DNA of 58,576 nt from Deinococcus planocerae. Its GTDB lineage: Bacteria > Deinococcota > Deinococci > Deinococcales > Deinococcaceae. Both the position numbers and the translations under genes were made by a program. The DNA is taken from assembly GCF_002869765.1 (NCBI RefSeq), contig NZ_PNOR01000027.1, positions 1-58,576 on the forward strand. The letters run 5' to 3'. Under the pieces are notes generated by a model. That model was not told where the DNA came from, searched no databases, and saw only the letters and a program-made list of their open reading frames with translations. Shown here in pieces: positions 38,310-58,576 of this stretch (its first letter is position 1; every line of letters starts with the position of its first letter).

Positions 38310-39023
38310 GTGGGGCGACTCGACGATCTGGTGGCGCTGGTGTGCGGCGGGGACGATCACCCGCTCGCCCCGGCCCTGCGCGGGTGGGCTGAGACTTCGC
38401 GCCCGTGGCTCGCCTTCGCCGAGGCGCACGCGGCCAAAATCCGCAAGAGGGCGCGGCTGGCCTCCTCGGTGGGCGAGCTTCACGACCTGATCGCCGAACT
38501 CGCCGTCGCGGCCCTGTTCGCGCGCGACCGCCGCTTTTCCGTGGTGTACGAGCCCCACCGCGCGTCCGGGGGGCGGGGCCCGGACCTCGGGGTCACCTTC
38601 CGGACGCACACCCTCTTCCACGTCGAGGTGGCCCGGCTGCGGCCCTCCGGCGGGGACGACCGGACGGCCCTGCGGCTGGCGCGCGTGGTGGGGGACAAGA
38701 TCGGGCAGCTTCCCCCCGGCGCGGCGAACCTGCTCGCCGTCGCCCTGCCGCCGGACACGGCGGGGGACGACCTCATCCCGGCGGCGCTGCGGATGCTGGG
38801 TCGCCCGACCGGGCTGGGGGCGGACCCGGCCTCAGCGGGCGTGCCCCCCGAGGACGCGCGGGCCTACGCGCGGGGACGTTCTCGGCTGAGCGCCGCCCTG
38901 CTCTGTTCGCTGACCCCGACCGGGCGGCCCGTGGAGGTGAGGCTGTGGCTCAACCCGCAGGTGCGGCACCCGCTTCACCCCGAGGTCGCCCGCTTCCTCG
39001 TTCAGGCACCGGCCCAGGGGTGA
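38310..39023 (+). CDS. Restriction-endonuclease-fold-like protein, FRG partner
   Basis: Protein of 237 residues from a GTG with AGGAGGG 7 bases upstream. The middle part suggests a PD-(D/E)xK core: a helix with Glu63 (ELHDLIAELAVAALF), a strand, Asp92 in GGRGPDLGVTF, Glu106 in LFHVEVARL, then a helix ending DKIGQLP and a strand NLLAVALP. The usual Lys of the third motif is replaced (EVA-R), so catalysis is uncertain. Another reading is a simple alpha/beta protein of unknown family. The spacing to the FRG gene suggests joint function. Codon use is like the window. Confidence 0.65.
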   Translation: MGRLDDLVALVCGGDDHPLAPALRGWAETSRPWLAFAEAHAAKIRKRARLASSVGELHDLIAELAVAALFARDRRFSVVYEPHRASGGRGPDLGVTFRTHTLFHVEVARLRPSGGDDRTALRLARVVGDKIGQLPPGAANLLAVALPPDTAGDDLIPAALRMLGRPTGLGADPASAGVPPEDARAYARGRSRLSAALLCSLTPTGRPVEVRLWLNPQVRHPLHPEVARFLVQAPAQG

Positions 39024-39033
39024 GTCTCGCTGA

Positions 39034-39297
39034 TCAGTAGGTGTAGAAGTCCCTCAGGCCGGTCGCCTCGCTGTACTGGGTCTGCACCTCGCGCACGCGG
39101 GCGTGGGGCGGGCCGCGGCGCAGCCAGTGAAGCAGGCGTTCGAGGTCGGCGGGGGGCCCCTCGGCGACGACCTCGACCCTGCCGTCGAGGAGGTTCTCGG
39201 CGCTCCCGCAAAGCCCCAGGTCGCGGGCGTGGCGCTGGACGTAGCGGCGGTAGCCGACGCCCTGGACAGTTCCGGTGACGAGAGCGGTCAGACGCAT
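39034..39297 (-). CDS. acyP: Acylphosphatase
   Basis: Small cytoplasmic enzyme of 87 residues hydrolysing carboxyl-phosphate bonds. The conserved GTVQGVGYRRYVQ holds the phosphate-binding Arg (17), and AENLLDGRVEVVAEG holds the catalytic Asn (35). It ends with the common EVQTQYSEATGLRDFYTY. Start supported by a -10 element 7 bases upstream. It converges with the preceding operon (10 bases between stops). Confidence 0.92.
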   Translation of the reverse strand: MRLTALVTGTVQGVGYRRYVQRHARDLGLCGSAENLLDGRVEVVAEGPPADLERLLHWLRRGPPHARVREVQTQYSEATGLRDFYTY

Positions 39298-39304
39298 GGG
39301 GGGT

Positions 39305-39310
39305 ATGGTA
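39305..39310 (-). promoter_or_regulatory. Leaderless -10 element for acyP
   Basis: TACCAT on the minus strand, 7 bases before the ATG at 39297; the spacer is mostly C. Confidence 0.45.
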
Positions 39311-39350
39311 CGGGGCCAGCGGGGGGGAGAGGGTGCGTTTCTGACCGTCC

Positions 39351-39393
39351 GGTGAGGTTTTTACCGGGAGGCTCACCCGGGGGGGGGTAAACT
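39351..39393 (+). promoter_or_regulatory. tamB promoter region with G tract and inverted repeat
   Basis: TAAACT (39388-39393) is a strong leaderless -10 for the mini-ORF at 39400. A run of nine G (39379-39387) directly precedes it, in the -35/-10 spacer. GGTGAG (39351-39356) and CTCACC (39372-39377) form an inverted repeat in the -35 zone. Length changes in the G run would alter promoter spacing. Confidence 0.5.
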
Positions 39394-39399
39394 GCGGGG

Positions 39400-39482
39400 A
39401 TGCCCGTCCGCGCCGCCCTCTTCCCCCTTCATGTTTGCCCGCACCCATCAGCCGCCCGCACCCCCCGGGCGGCGGGGCACCC

Positions 39483-39486
<4 letters not shown>
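39400..39486 (+). CDS. Leaderless 28-codon mini-ORF overlapping the tamB start
   Basis: An ATG 6 bases after the -10 TAAACT opens a frame of 28 codons (beginning MPVRAALFPLHVC, rich in Pro, Ala and His) that stops at TGA 39484-39486. The stop overlaps the tamB GTG (39483-39485) as GTGA. The peptide resembles nothing known. The arrangement suggests that ribosomes starting on the leaderless mRNA re-initiate at tamB, which lacks a good ribosome binding site of its own. Confidence 0.55.
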
Positions 39487-49271
<9,785 letters not shown>

Positions 49272-49278
49272 GGGGGGG

Positions 49279-49314
49279 AGCGGTCAGCTCTTAGCCGTCA
49301 GCGACCAGCAGTCA
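49279..49314 (+). repeat. 3'-UTR repeat element, copy 2
   Basis: GCGGTCAGCTCTTAGCC followed by GTCAGC lies between the tamB stop and its terminator. It closely matches the element after the nitroreductase stop at 17559-17581. Confidence 0.5.
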
Positions 49315-49318
49315 GGAA

Positions 49319-49365
49319 AAAGAGAGGCGCCCCAGCGAAAGCCAGGGCGCCTTCATATTTTTACA
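49319..49365. terminator. Bidirectional intrinsic terminator (tamB / lipoprotein)
   Basis: AGGCGCCC (49325-49332) and GGGCGCCT (49345-49352) form a perfect 8-bp stem around a 12-base loop. A T-rich tract follows on the plus strand (TTCATATTTTT), and TCTCTTTTT follows on the minus strand, so it serves both converging genes. Confidence 0.85.
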
Positions 49366-49412
49366 GAAGAATAAATTCTCGACACAATATGGAAGGCAGG
49401 TCCCTCAGAGAA

Positions 49413-49802
49413 TCAGGGGGCCATTTGAAACTTTTGGCTCAGCTTCGTGTACACTTCCTTAACGCTCTGATCGGTGGGGGAGTCTGCACGCACTTCCATC
49501 AGGCTACCTTTATAGGTATGCATGACCATCGTCGTGTTCCCAGATTGGAGCGCCGTAAAGGTTACTTGGATGTTAGAACCCAAACCGGGAAGAGCTGGGC
49601 TCTTCAAGACCACCTGAGTAGGCGTCCTCTCGGCAACACTGAAATAGTTGGTCGATCCTCCCACGTTCAGCGCCGGGCCGATTTCAGCGATGGCCGCAGT
49701 TACCTCCGCAGAGGTGGCGACGTAATTCATAGGCTTCTGCGCCTGTGTGGGAGCGCAGGAAGCAAGAGCGAGGACCGGGGCCAGCAGTAGCAGCTTTCTC
49801 AT
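49413..49802 (-). CDS. Small lipoprotein
   Basis: Protein of 129 residues with a lipoprotein signal peptide, MRKLLLLAPVLALASC, lipidated Cys16. The mature part (about 113 residues) looks alpha/beta with strand-rich TNYFSVAERTPTQVVLK and IQVTFTALQSGNTTMVMHTYKG. No family is recognised. GC content is visibly lower than in the flanking genes. A possible -10, TACTTT, lies 8 bases upstream. It converges with tamB across the terminator. Confidence 0.75.
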   Translation of the reverse strand: MRKLLLLAPVLALASCAPTQAQKPMNYVATSAEVTAAIAEIGPALNVGGSTNYFSVAERTPTQVVLKSPALPGLGSNIQVTFTALQSGNTTMVMHTYKGSLMEVRADSPTDQSVKEVYTKLSQKFQMAP

Positions 49803-49861
49803 GCCATTTAAAAGTAACGCACAGCTCCTCCAACCGAGAGCGAATTTGCCGCATATCGGGG

Positions 49862-49875
49862 CCCCCAAATGGGGG
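49862..49875. other. CCCCC/GGGGG hairpin in the kinase-lipoprotein gap
   Basis: CCCCC-AAAT-GGGGG, followed by TTGTTAAA on the plus strand. It may act as a weak terminator after the kinase gene; no T tract follows on the minus strand. The rest of 49803-49930 shows nothing else. Confidence 0.3.
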
Positions 49876-49930
49876 TTGTTAAACAGGATGGGTGTGGCAC
49901 AACTCCTCAAACAAGAGCAAACCTTCTGCC

Positions 49931-52816
<2,886 letters not shown>

Positions 52817-53340
52817 GGGGAGTGAGGGAAGGCGGGGGTTGAGCAGATGGTAGAGCGTGGGCGGGTTGGGGACAGGGTATGGGGGTTTGGGGGCGCTGGG
52901 GGAGGTTGCGGTTTACCCCCCTCCCAACCTCCCCCACAAGGGGGAGGAGCAAAAAGACAGCGTGTTGGGCGGGACAGGGCATGGGAGGTGGTCACACGCC
53001 CCCTCACCCCAACCCTCCGCTCCGCGGCTCTTCGAGTCACCCGCAAGGGGAGAGGGAGATAAGAAGCGGAAGCTGTTGCACTGTTCAAAACGTCTCTCCG
53101 GACGCCCGATGGGTGGTAGAGGGTGGACGGTCCAGGCCCACAACCACGTCGGCTCGCGCAGCGAGACGGTGGGCCCACGACTGGGACGCGACAAGATCCA
53201 ACATTGCGCTGGGAAAGACCCGACCACCCGCGCCGCCCGTGTGCCCTTGCCGAGCGCAGCGCCGCTCCCCCTGCCCCCCCTGGGGGTAGGGGGCAGGGGG
53301 GTGGGGGTAAACCGTGGCACGATGCCCAGCCCCAAAACCC
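52817..53340. repeat. Repeat-rich gap between response regulator and kinase
   Basis: Contains CCTCCCCC/GGGGGAGG (52928-52947, loop ACAA), copy 2 of the dispersed GC-rich repeat (52991-53060, inverted relative to 22528-22575) and CCCCCTGCCCCC/GGGGGCAGGGGG (53267-53300, 12-bp stem). The outer two share GTTTACCCCC next to the stem in inverted orientation, which suggests related elements. I see no credible gene here. Confidence 0.6.
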
Positions 53341-54024
53341 TTACACCGTCTTCGGATCAATCCACCCCCGCTTGATCCCGTACAGCACCGCCTCCGTCCG
53401 GCTCCCCACCCCCAGCTTCGAGAAGATGTTGGCGAGGTGAACCTGCACCGTCCGCGGGCTGATGTCGAGGTCCCGGGCGATCTCCTTGTTCGTGCGACCC
53501 GTGGCCGCCACCCGCAACACCTCCAGCTCGCGGGGGCTGAGCGCGTCCTCCGGCGGCGTCGGCGTCTGCTGCGCGCTGAACCGTTCGAGCACCTTGCGGG
53601 CGACGGAAGGATGCAGCGCACTCTCCCCCGCCGCGACCGCCCGCACCGCGCCGAGCAGGTCGTCCTCGCTGGCATTCTTGAGCAGATACCCGGCGGCCCC
53701 CGCCTCCAGCAGCGCGAAGACGTAGGCGTCGTCGTCGTAGCTCGTCAGCACGAGGACGCCCACGGTGGGCCGCTCGGCCTTGATGACGCGGGTGGCCTCG
53801 ATGCCGTTCATGCCCGGCATGGACACGTCCATCAGGATCACGTCGGGGTGCAGGGCCCGGGCCTTGAGCACGGCGTCTTCGCCGCTGTCGGCCTCGCCCA
53901 GCACGCGCAGGTCGCTTTCGCCCTCCAGCAGCTCGCGGGTGCCCTTGCGGACGACGGGGTGGTCGTCCACCAGGAGCAAGGTGATGGGCCGCCCGTGGAC
54001 GGAGGAGGTGTCGCGGTCGAGCAT
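53341..54024 (-). CDS. NarL/LuxR-type response regulator
   Basis: DNA-binding regulator of 227 residues. The receiver domain (about 14-130) has [13 protein letters not shown], the phospho-acceptor Asp66 in [21 protein letters not shown] and [11 protein letters not shown]. The C-terminal LuxR helix-turn-helix (about 160-220) reads [23 protein letters not shown] then [19 protein letters not shown]. It is the likely partner of the HisKA_3 kinase downstream. The start at 54024, 15 codons inside the longest frame, is set by TATCCT 6 bases upstream. Confidence 0.94.
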   Translation of the reverse strand: MLDRDTSSVHGRPITLLLVDDHPVVRKGTRELLEGESDLRVLGEADSGEDAVLKARALHPDVILMDVSMPGMNGIEATRVIKAERPTVGVLVLTSYDDDAYVFALLEAGAAGYLLKNASEDDLLGAVRAVAAGESALHPSVARKVLERFSAQQTPTPPEDALSPRELEVLRVAATGRTNKEIARDLDISPRTVQVHLANIFSKLGVGSRTEAVLYGIKRGWIDPKTV

Positions 54025-54030
54025 GGAGGC

Positions 54031-54036
54031 AGGATA
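54031..54036 (-). promoter_or_regulatory. Leaderless -10 element for the response regulator
   Basis: TATCCT on the minus strand, 6 bases before the ATG at 54024. Confidence 0.55.
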
Positions 54037-54101
54037 CCCGCGCGGGCACGGAAGAGGGGCCGCATCCACGCGCGGAATGCGGCCCCGGGGAGACAGGCGG
54101 C

Positions 54102-55892
54102 TTACGACTTGCTGAGGTCCTTCCAGTAGGTCCCGGTGCGGAAGGCGAGCATGGGATTGAAGGTCTCGCGGCTGATGCCCTGAAGGTTGTCGCGGTAGGC
54201 GAGGATGCCGGGGTTGCTCGGCATCAGGACGTAGTAGGCCTGATCGAGGGCGCGGCGGGCGACCTGGCCGTACAGCTCATTGCGGCGCTCGGCGTCGGTG
54301 ATCGTGCGCGCCTCCCCAATCCAGCCGTCGATCTGCGCGTCTTTGAAGTTCAGCCGGGGCTGGTAGTACCCGTCGCTGGCGTAGAAGGTGTGGACGAAGT
54401 TGTCGGCGTCGGCGTAGTCGGGGGCCCAGCCCGTGATGATCATGACCTCACGCCCGGCGCCGCCGTCCTCGAGGATCTCGCTCCACTGCTTGCTCTGGAT
54501 GTTCACCCGGAACTTGGGGTTCAGCGACTCGATGTTGCGCTTGAGCAGCTCCATCGCGGTCTGGGCGGGCACGCTCCCGGCGCGGTAGGTGGCGGTCAGG
54601 GTAAAGCCCTGCTGCCACACCCGGCCCCCCCACGCCCGCTGGAACGCCTGCCGGGCGGCATCGAGGTTAAACTCCGGCGCCGCGAGGCTCTGGTCGTAGC
54701 CCGGGAAGGTGTCGGGGAGCAGGAAGTTGCGCGCCTCGCCCTTGCCGCCCTGCACCTCCTCGATGTAGGTGGGCACGTCGAAGGAGGCCACGAAGCCGCG
54801 CCGCACGTCCACGTCGCTGAAGAAGTTGGCCGGGATGCCCTGCCCGTTGAGCTGACCGCTCCCGAGCAGCGAGGCGTCCTTGATGTTCTGGTTCATCGAG
54901 ATGCCGAAGGCGCTGATGTCGGGCAGGTCGTCGAGGACGGCGACCCCCGGCTGGCCGCGAAGCTGCTCCTCCACGATGGGCCGCCCACCCGTCTCGATCA
55001 GGTCGGCGTCACCGCGCAAAAAGGCCTGCTGCCGCGCCGCCTGCTCGGGCACGACCTGGATGATCACGTTCTTGATCTTCGCCTTCTCACCCCAGTAGTC
55101 CGCGAAGGCCTCGGCGGTCAGGGCGCTGGAGGTCTTCTGGAGAAAGCGGTACGCGCCCGTGCCGCTGGGGTTTTGCGCGAGGGGGCTGCCTGTGAGGTCT
55201 TGGCCCACCGCCGCCTTCCAAGTCGCCTCGGTGCCGTCCCACTCACCGATTTTCTTGGCGTGCTCGCTGTCCACGATGCTCTGGCCGGTGTAGGCGAGCT
55301 TGGAGAGAAACGCCGGGTCCACCTTGGGCAGCGTGAAGACGAGGGTCCCGCCGTCGCACTTTACGGCGTTCGTGATCCGCTCCCAGGTGATGCTGGAGTC
55401 GTCGTTGGCGTTGCTGCCGGTGCCGAGCAGGCTCTCCGAGAGAAACCAGTTGCCGCTGTCGCTCGTGTTCGTCACGAGGTTGCGCCGGAAGGTGTACTCG
55501 GCGTCGGCGCACGTAAAGTCGTTGCCCGAGTGGAACTTCACGCCTTCCCGCAGGGTGAAGCGGTACTCGCGCCCGTCATTGGCCGCCCTCCACTCGGTGG
55601 CGAGCAGGGGCCGCAGGTCCGAGAGGCTGCTTCCCTGGTACGTCAAGAGCGTCTCATACAGGTTCTCGACAACCTGCCCGCTCGACGTGTCGTACGTCGT
55701 GCCCGGATCGAGCGTGGGGATGTCGGCGCTCTCCTGCACGACGAGGGTGCCGGTCGCGCCGCTCGCCGTGGACGTGCCGCCGCCCGCCGACGTGGTGCCG
55801 CTGTTATTGTTGGCGTTCCGGTTGTCGCAGGCCGCCAGAGCCAGGGCGAGCGTGGCGAGGGCGGCGGCGCGGAGGGAAAGGGAATTCTTCAT
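54102..55892 (-). CDS. Family 5 ABC transporter substrate-binding lipoprotein
   Basis: Extracytoplasmic solute-binding protein of 596 residues, SBP_bac_5 (peptide/nickel/opine) family. Lipoprotein signal peptide with lipobox ALAAC, Cys22, followed by an Asn/Ser/Gly/Thr-rich tether (23-50). Family motifs are [29 protein letters not shown] (in part), [24 protein letters not shown] and [15 protein letters not shown] lies 7 bases before the ATG. No permease or ATPase genes are adjacent, so it works with components encoded elsewhere. A peptide ligand is likely but not proven. Confidence 0.92.
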   Translation of the reverse strand: MKNSLSLRAAALATLALALAACDNRNANNNSGTTSAGGGTSTASGATGTLVVQESADIPTLDPGTTYDTSSGQVVENLYETLLTYQGSSLSDLRPLLATEWRAANDGREYRFTLREGVKFHSGNDFTCADAEYTFRRNLVTNTSDSGNWFLSESLLGTGSNANDDSSITWERITNAVKCDGGTLVFTLPKVDPAFLSKLAYTGQSIVDSEHAKKIGEWDGTEATWKAAVGQDLTGSPLAQNPSGTGAYRFLQKTSSALTAEAFADYWGEKAKIKNVIIQVVPEQAARQQAFLRGDADLIETGGRPIVEEQLRGQPGVAVLDDLPDISAFGISMNQNIKDASLLGSGQLNGQGIPANFFSDVDVRRGFVASFDVPTYIEEVQGGKGEARNFLLPDTFPGYDQSLAAPEFNLDAARQAFQRAWGGRVWQQGFTLTATYRAGSVPAQTAMELLKRNIESLNPKFRVNIQSKQWSEILEDGGAGREVMIITGWAPDYADADNFVHTFYASDGYYQPRLNFKDAQIDGWIGEARTITDAERRNELYGQVARRALDQAYYVLMPSNPGILAYRDNLQGISRETFNPMLAFRTGTYWKDLSKS

Positions 55893-56182
55893 GGTGGCTC
55901 CTGGGGGCGCTCGTGTAGCCAGACACACGGTTCGAGCGAAGGGTTCGTGGCAAGGGCCGCCGGGGTGGACGGGCTTGATGCGTCAGGGTAGGGGCCACTC
56001 GTGAGTGCTTTTCCCTGTTCCGTTCAAGATTTGTGAGTAAGGGAGACAGCCGGAAATCAGAGGGTGCCAAGCTCACGAAAGGTGAGTCGGACATCACTGT
56101 CAGCCGAGGCTCCTCGGGCTCTTCTCCTGCCCGGCTCCCGCCGAATGCGAGCCCTCCCACAGCCGCCTTGAGTGTGCTCGTG
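55893..56182. promoter_or_regulatory. Divergent regulatory region with GTGAGT repeats
   Basis: Between the solute-binding protein and hslO. TACCCT on the minus strand (55985-55990) is a possible -10 for the binding protein. GTGAGT occurs three times (56001, 56033, 56082), and CTCAC-GAAAG-GTGAG (56072-56086) is a perfect 5-bp inverted repeat. Their role is unknown. Confidence 0.3.
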
Positions 56183-56188
56183 TAAGGT
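56183..56188 (+). promoter_or_regulatory. Leaderless -10 element for hslO
   Basis: TAAGGT, 6 bases before the ATG at 56195. Confidence 0.5.
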
Positions 56189-56194
56189 TTCCTA

Positions 56195-57106
56195 ATGACT
56201 TTGAACGCCCATGCGGATTCTTTCGTGTTGCGCGGCACGGCGGCGGGCGGAACCCTGCGCCTCGTCGGCATCGACGCGACGGCCCTGGTCGAAGAGGCCC
56301 GGCTGCGCCACCACCTCAGCAAGACGGCGACCGCCGCGCTGGGCCGGACGCTGGCGGCCTCGGCCCTGCTCGCCGTGGTGCTGGGCAAGAAGCCCGACAG
56401 CCGGGTCACCGTGCGCATTCAGGGGGGCGGCCCCGTGGGCTGGATCGTCGCGGAGGGGAGCGCGGACGGCCTGGTGCGCGGCTACGTGCGCGAGCCCGGC
56501 GCCGACCTGCCCGTCCGTGAGCGTGACGGCAAGCTCGACGTGAGCGGCATCGTGGGCACCGAGGGCGAGCTGGCGGTCACGCGGCTGCTCGACAACGGCG
56601 AGCCCTACACCGGCAGCGTGGAACTCGTGAGCGGCGAGATCGCCGAGGACGTGAGCACCTACCTGGGCGTGTCCGAGCAGATTCCGAACGCCGTGCTGCT
56701 CGGCGTGTACGAGGAGGGGGGCCGGGTGGCCCGCGCGGGCGGCCTGCTCGTGCAGGCGATGCCCGGCGTGCAAGGCGAGACGCTCGCCCGGCTGGAGGCG
56801 AACATCCGCGCCATCGGGCAGCTCACCGATCACTTGCGGCGGGGCAGCCTGCTGGAGACCATGCAGGCCGCCGCCGAGGGCCTGGACCTGACGCTGGCGC
56901 CGGGGGCGCAGGCCGCCCGCTTCCAGTGCCGCTGCTCGCGGGGCAAGGCCCTCGACAGCCTGAAGTTCTTCGCGCCCGGCGAGCGGCGGGAGATGATCGA
57001 GGAGGGCGGGCAGGAGATCGTCTGCCACTGGTGCGGCGAGCACTACCAGATGACCCCCGCCGAGATCGCCACCCTCGACGCCGCGCCGGAGCGGGCGCAG
57101 GCTTAA
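56195..57106 (+). CDS. hslO: Redox-regulated chaperone Hsp33
   Basis: Cytoplasmic holdase chaperone of 303 residues activated by oxidation. The N-terminal core (1-230) includes [21 protein letters not shown] and LLVQAMPG. The C-terminal zinc redox switch is intact: CRC near residue 248 ([11 protein letters not shown]) and CHWC near 277 ([13 protein letters not shown]), giving the CxC and CxxC pairs. A role in protecting proteins during oxidative stress fits Deinococcus. The gene stands alone with its own leaderless promoter and terminator. Confidence 0.95.
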   Translation: MTLNAHADSFVLRGTAAGGTLRLVGIDATALVEEARLRHHLSKTATAALGRTLAASALLAVVLGKKPDSRVTVRIQGGGPVGWIVAEGSADGLVRGYVREPGADLPVRERDGKLDVSGIVGTEGELAVTRLLDNGEPYTGSVELVSGEIAEDVSTYLGVSEQIPNAVLLGVYEEGGRVARAGGLLVQAMPGVQGETLARLEANIRAIGQLTDHLRRGSLLETMQAAAEGLDLTLAPGAQAARFQCRCSRGKALDSLKFFAPGERREMIEEGGQEIVCHWCGEHYQMTPAEIATLDAAPERAQA

Positions 57107-57135
57107 GAGCGCCCCGCAGAAGAAAGCCTTAGGAA

Positions 57136-57178
57136 CGGAACACGGGCCTTCTCTCCCGTGTTCCGCCTCTCTTTTCTC
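57136..57178 (+). terminator. Intrinsic terminator of hslO
   Basis: CGGAACACGGG and CCCGTGTTCCG form a perfect 11-bp stem (57136-57165) around CCTTCTCT, followed by a pyrimidine tract CCTCTCTTTTCT. Confidence 0.85.
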
Positions 57179-57322
57179 TGACAGCTTCTCCCGCCGCCGT
57201 GACGTTCAGGGCCTCCGCGGGCCAGCCCCGCGCCGCCTGCGTCGGCATGGGGGCACCCGGTCGAAGGTGCGGGTCCTTGCCGCGCCGTTCGCATCCGGCG
57301 GCGAGCGTGGACACAGCCTCAA

Positions 57323-57358
57323 GGTGAGCCTCACCCGGCGCACGGCTACACGCATAAT
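57323..57358 (+). promoter_or_regulatory. Promoter of the tRNA nucleotidyltransferase unit
   Basis: CATAAT (57353-57358) is a near-consensus -10, 7 bases before the ATG at 57366. GGTGAG-C-CTCACC (57323-57335), a perfect palindrome, covers the -35 position. The 57179-57322 stretch upstream shows no gene. Confidence 0.5.
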
Positions 57359-57365
57359 GGCCGCC

Positions 57366-57509
57366 ATGAACCGACTGGTCCTCGCGTCGCCGCCTCCCCC
57401 CGCGCACGTCCGGGCCAGCCGCTCGCCGACCACCGGGACCGACCAGCCGGGGAAGAGGGTGCCCCCGAGGGTCGGGCGGGTTCTCTCCAACGCCAGAACG
57501 TTTCGATGA
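57366..57509 (+). CDS. Leaderless 47-codon mini-ORF overlapping the nucleotidyltransferase start
   Basis: The ATG lies 7 bases after the CATAAT element. The frame encodes 47 residues (beginning [20 protein letters not shown], basic and Pro-rich, ending NARTFR) and its TGA overlaps the ATG of the next gene as ATGA. No homologue is recognised. It mirrors the mini-ORF before tamB and probably couples translation to the downstream gene, or encodes a small basic peptide. Confidence 0.5.
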   Translation: MNRLVLASPPPPAHVRASRSPTTGTDQPGKRVPPRVGRVLSNARTFR

Positions 57510-58492
57510 CGGTGGAAGACGGCGATCTCGCAGCCCGGGCGTGGGAGCGGGTGCAAGCGCAGGACCGCGCGTGGCTCACGGCCCTCGCGCGGCGGGCGGG
57601 CGGGGACGCGCGGGTCGCCCTCGTCGGCGGCGCGGTGCGGGACGCCTTGATCGGCGAGACGCCGCTCGACCTCGACGTGGTGGTGGAGGGCGCACAGGCC
57701 GGGACGCTCGCGGCGGGGACGGGCCTGCCTCACCTCGTCCACCCGGCCTTCGGGAACGCGACCGTGACCCTGCCGGATGGGCGCCGCGCCGACCTCGTGC
57801 GGGCGCGGCGGGAGAGTTACCCGGTGCCGGGTGAGAACCCGGTGCCCGAGCCCGGCACGTTGGGAGACGACCTGCGGCGGCGCGACTTCGGGCTGAACGC
57901 GCTCGCGCTGCTCGTGGACCCCGCCGGAAGCGTCACCCTCCTCGACGAGGTGGGCGGCCTGGGGGACCTGGAGGCGCGGACGCTGCGGCCCCTGCACCCG
58001 CGCTCCTTCCACGAGGACGCGAGCCGCCTCGTGCGGGGGGCGCGGCTTGCCGGGCGGCTCGGGCTCACGCCCCACCCCGAACTGCTGCGGCAGGTGCCGG
58101 GCGCGCTGGACATGGCCGGGCAGCCCCCCCGCCTGCACGCCGAACTGCGCCTGCTGCTGGAGGAACCGAGGCCGGGCCGCGCCGCCCGCGTGCTGGAGGA
58201 GTGGGGGGCGGGGGCATTGTTGCCCCCGGGGGTCCCCGAACGGCTGGAGGCGCTCGACGCCCGGCAGGACGCGGGCCAGTGGGTGCCCCCGCAGGCGTAC
58301 GGGGCCGCCCTCCTCGGGGCCGCCCCCGACCCCGCCGCGCTCGCCGCCCGGCTGGGCCTGGGGGAGAAGCCGGGGGCGCTCCTCGCCCGCGCCCTGGGGG
58401 ACGCGCCCGCCGGGCCCGGAACGCCCGAGGGCGTGCTGCGCGCCCTGCTGCGCCCCTCGTCGCGGTGGCGGGCGTGTTGCCCATGCACCTGA
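57506..58492 (+). CDS. cca: tRNA nucleotidyltransferase / poly(A) polymerase family protein
   Basis: Class II nucleotidyltransferase of 328 residues. The N-terminal catalytic region has [14 protein letters not shown] (near 37-50), the metal-binding DLDVVVEG (near 53-60), [29 protein letters not shown] (near 116-131) and [19 protein letters not shown]. In Deinococcus the CCA tail is added by separate CC-adding and A-adding enzymes; which one this is cannot be told by eye. The C-terminal part is short and low-complexity. No ribosome binding site is obvious at the ATG; translation may be coupled to the overlapping mini-ORF. It overlaps a possible next gene by 10 bases. Confidence 0.85.
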   Translation: MTVEDGDLAARAWERVQAQDRAWLTALARRAGGDARVALVGGAVRDALIGETPLDLDVVVEGAQAGTLAAGTGLPHLVHPAFGNATVTLPDGRRADLVRARRESYPVPGENPVPEPGTLGDDLRRRDFGLNALALLVDPAGSVTLLDEVGGLGDLEARTLRPLHPRSFHEDASRLVRGARLAGRLGLTPHPELLRQVPGALDMAGQPPRLHAELRLLLEEPRPGRAARVLEEWGAGALLPPGVPERLEALDARQDAGQWVPPQAYGAALLGAAPDPAALAARLGLGEKPGALLARALGDAPAGPGTPEGVLRALLRPSSRWRACCPCT

Positions 58493-58576
58493 GGCTGGGC
58501 CCGGCCCTGGCGTGGGTGGGCGTGCAGACGGCGCTCCTGCTCGTGATCCTGGGGGGGCGCTTGGGAGGGCCCGCCG
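58483..58576 (+). CDS. Start of a possible membrane protein, cut by the window end
   Basis: The ATG at 58483 opens a frame to the window end encoding 31 residues, [20 protein letters not shown] then [11 protein letters not shown], with a hydrophobic segment at about 8-24. It overlaps the preceding stop. This looks like the first membrane helix of a new gene, but too little is present to name it; in-frame GTG (58474) and TTG (58477) codons are alternative starts. Confidence 0.45.
   Translation, partial: MHLRLGPALAWVGVQTALLLVILGGRLGGPA

Noticed and set aside
39435..39482. TTG at 39435 as tamB start
   Set aside because: It adds 16 Pro/Gly-rich residues, has no ribosome binding site, and ignores the GTGA coupling to the mini-ORF.
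58430..58492. Possible frameshift at the end of the nucleotidyltransferase gene
   Set aside because: The C-terminus is odd (ending [11 protein letters not shown]), but this region is variable in the family and there is no clear continuation in another frame within the window.

Overview
This is a GC-rich (about 70%) chromosomal window from a Deinococcus species. The assignment rests on the trehalose/glycogen enzyme set, the crtB/crtI carotenoid pair close to a fur-like gene and a MetX close to the known Deinococcus protein, an SRA-HNH protein, and a TamB-type protein more than 3,000 residues long that implies a diderm envelope. Many genes also lack a Shine-Dalgarno sequence and instead carry a TAnnnT-type -10 element 6-7 bases before the start codon, the leaderless arrangement known to be common in Deinococcus.

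Layout. 1-11.4 kb: the end of an unidentified gene, glgX, treZ-treY (4-base overlap), a Bax-inhibitor-1 membrane protein, an AT-rich orphan gene of foreign composition, and treS on the other strand. Together these convert glycogen or maltose to trehalose by two routes. 11.4-14.1 kb: a zinc-type ABC importer (znuA, znuC, znuB) behind a palindromic metal-box candidate, with AGTCGAG-type repeats on both sides of znuC. 14.2-20.8 kb: a TipAS-type MerR regulator divergent from an ABC-F protein, an SRA-HNH protein lacking the usual HNH catalytic residues, a nitroreductase divergent from a Cys-bearing HxlR regulator, a P-loop kinase-like protein, OsmC and an alpha/beta hydrolase. 20.8-29.7 kb: crtI and crtB, a methyltransferase, a two-gene envelope or stress operon, a Fur-family regulator, and two exported proteins, one a metzincin-like lipoprotein.

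29.8-39.3 kb: metX behind a SAM-I riboswitch, two tandemly duplicated processive glycosyltransferases, and purH-folD behind a ZTP riboswitch with its own terminator; ZTP/10-formyl-THF sensing fits these two enzymes. Next come a small conserved-looking protein, an FRG-domain gene followed by a restriction-nuclease-fold-like gene, and acylphosphatase. 39.4-49.3 kb: tamB, preceded by a 28-codon leaderless mini-ORF whose stop overlaps the tamB start. 49.3-58.6 kb: a lipoprotein, a GAF/PAS histidine kinase and its NarL-type response regulator separated by a repeat-rich gap, a family-5 solute-binding protein, hslO (Hsp33), and a tRNA nucleotidyltransferase preceded by a second leaderless mini-ORF with an ATGA overlap.

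I saw no rRNA, tRNA, CRISPR array or intact insertion sequence. The most notable observations are the two riboswitches, the two mini-ORF-coupled genes, the FRG/nuclease-like pair, the altered SRA-HNH protein, a shared LacI-type operator candidate at glgX and treZ, and a foreign gene that carries a host-type leaderless promoter.
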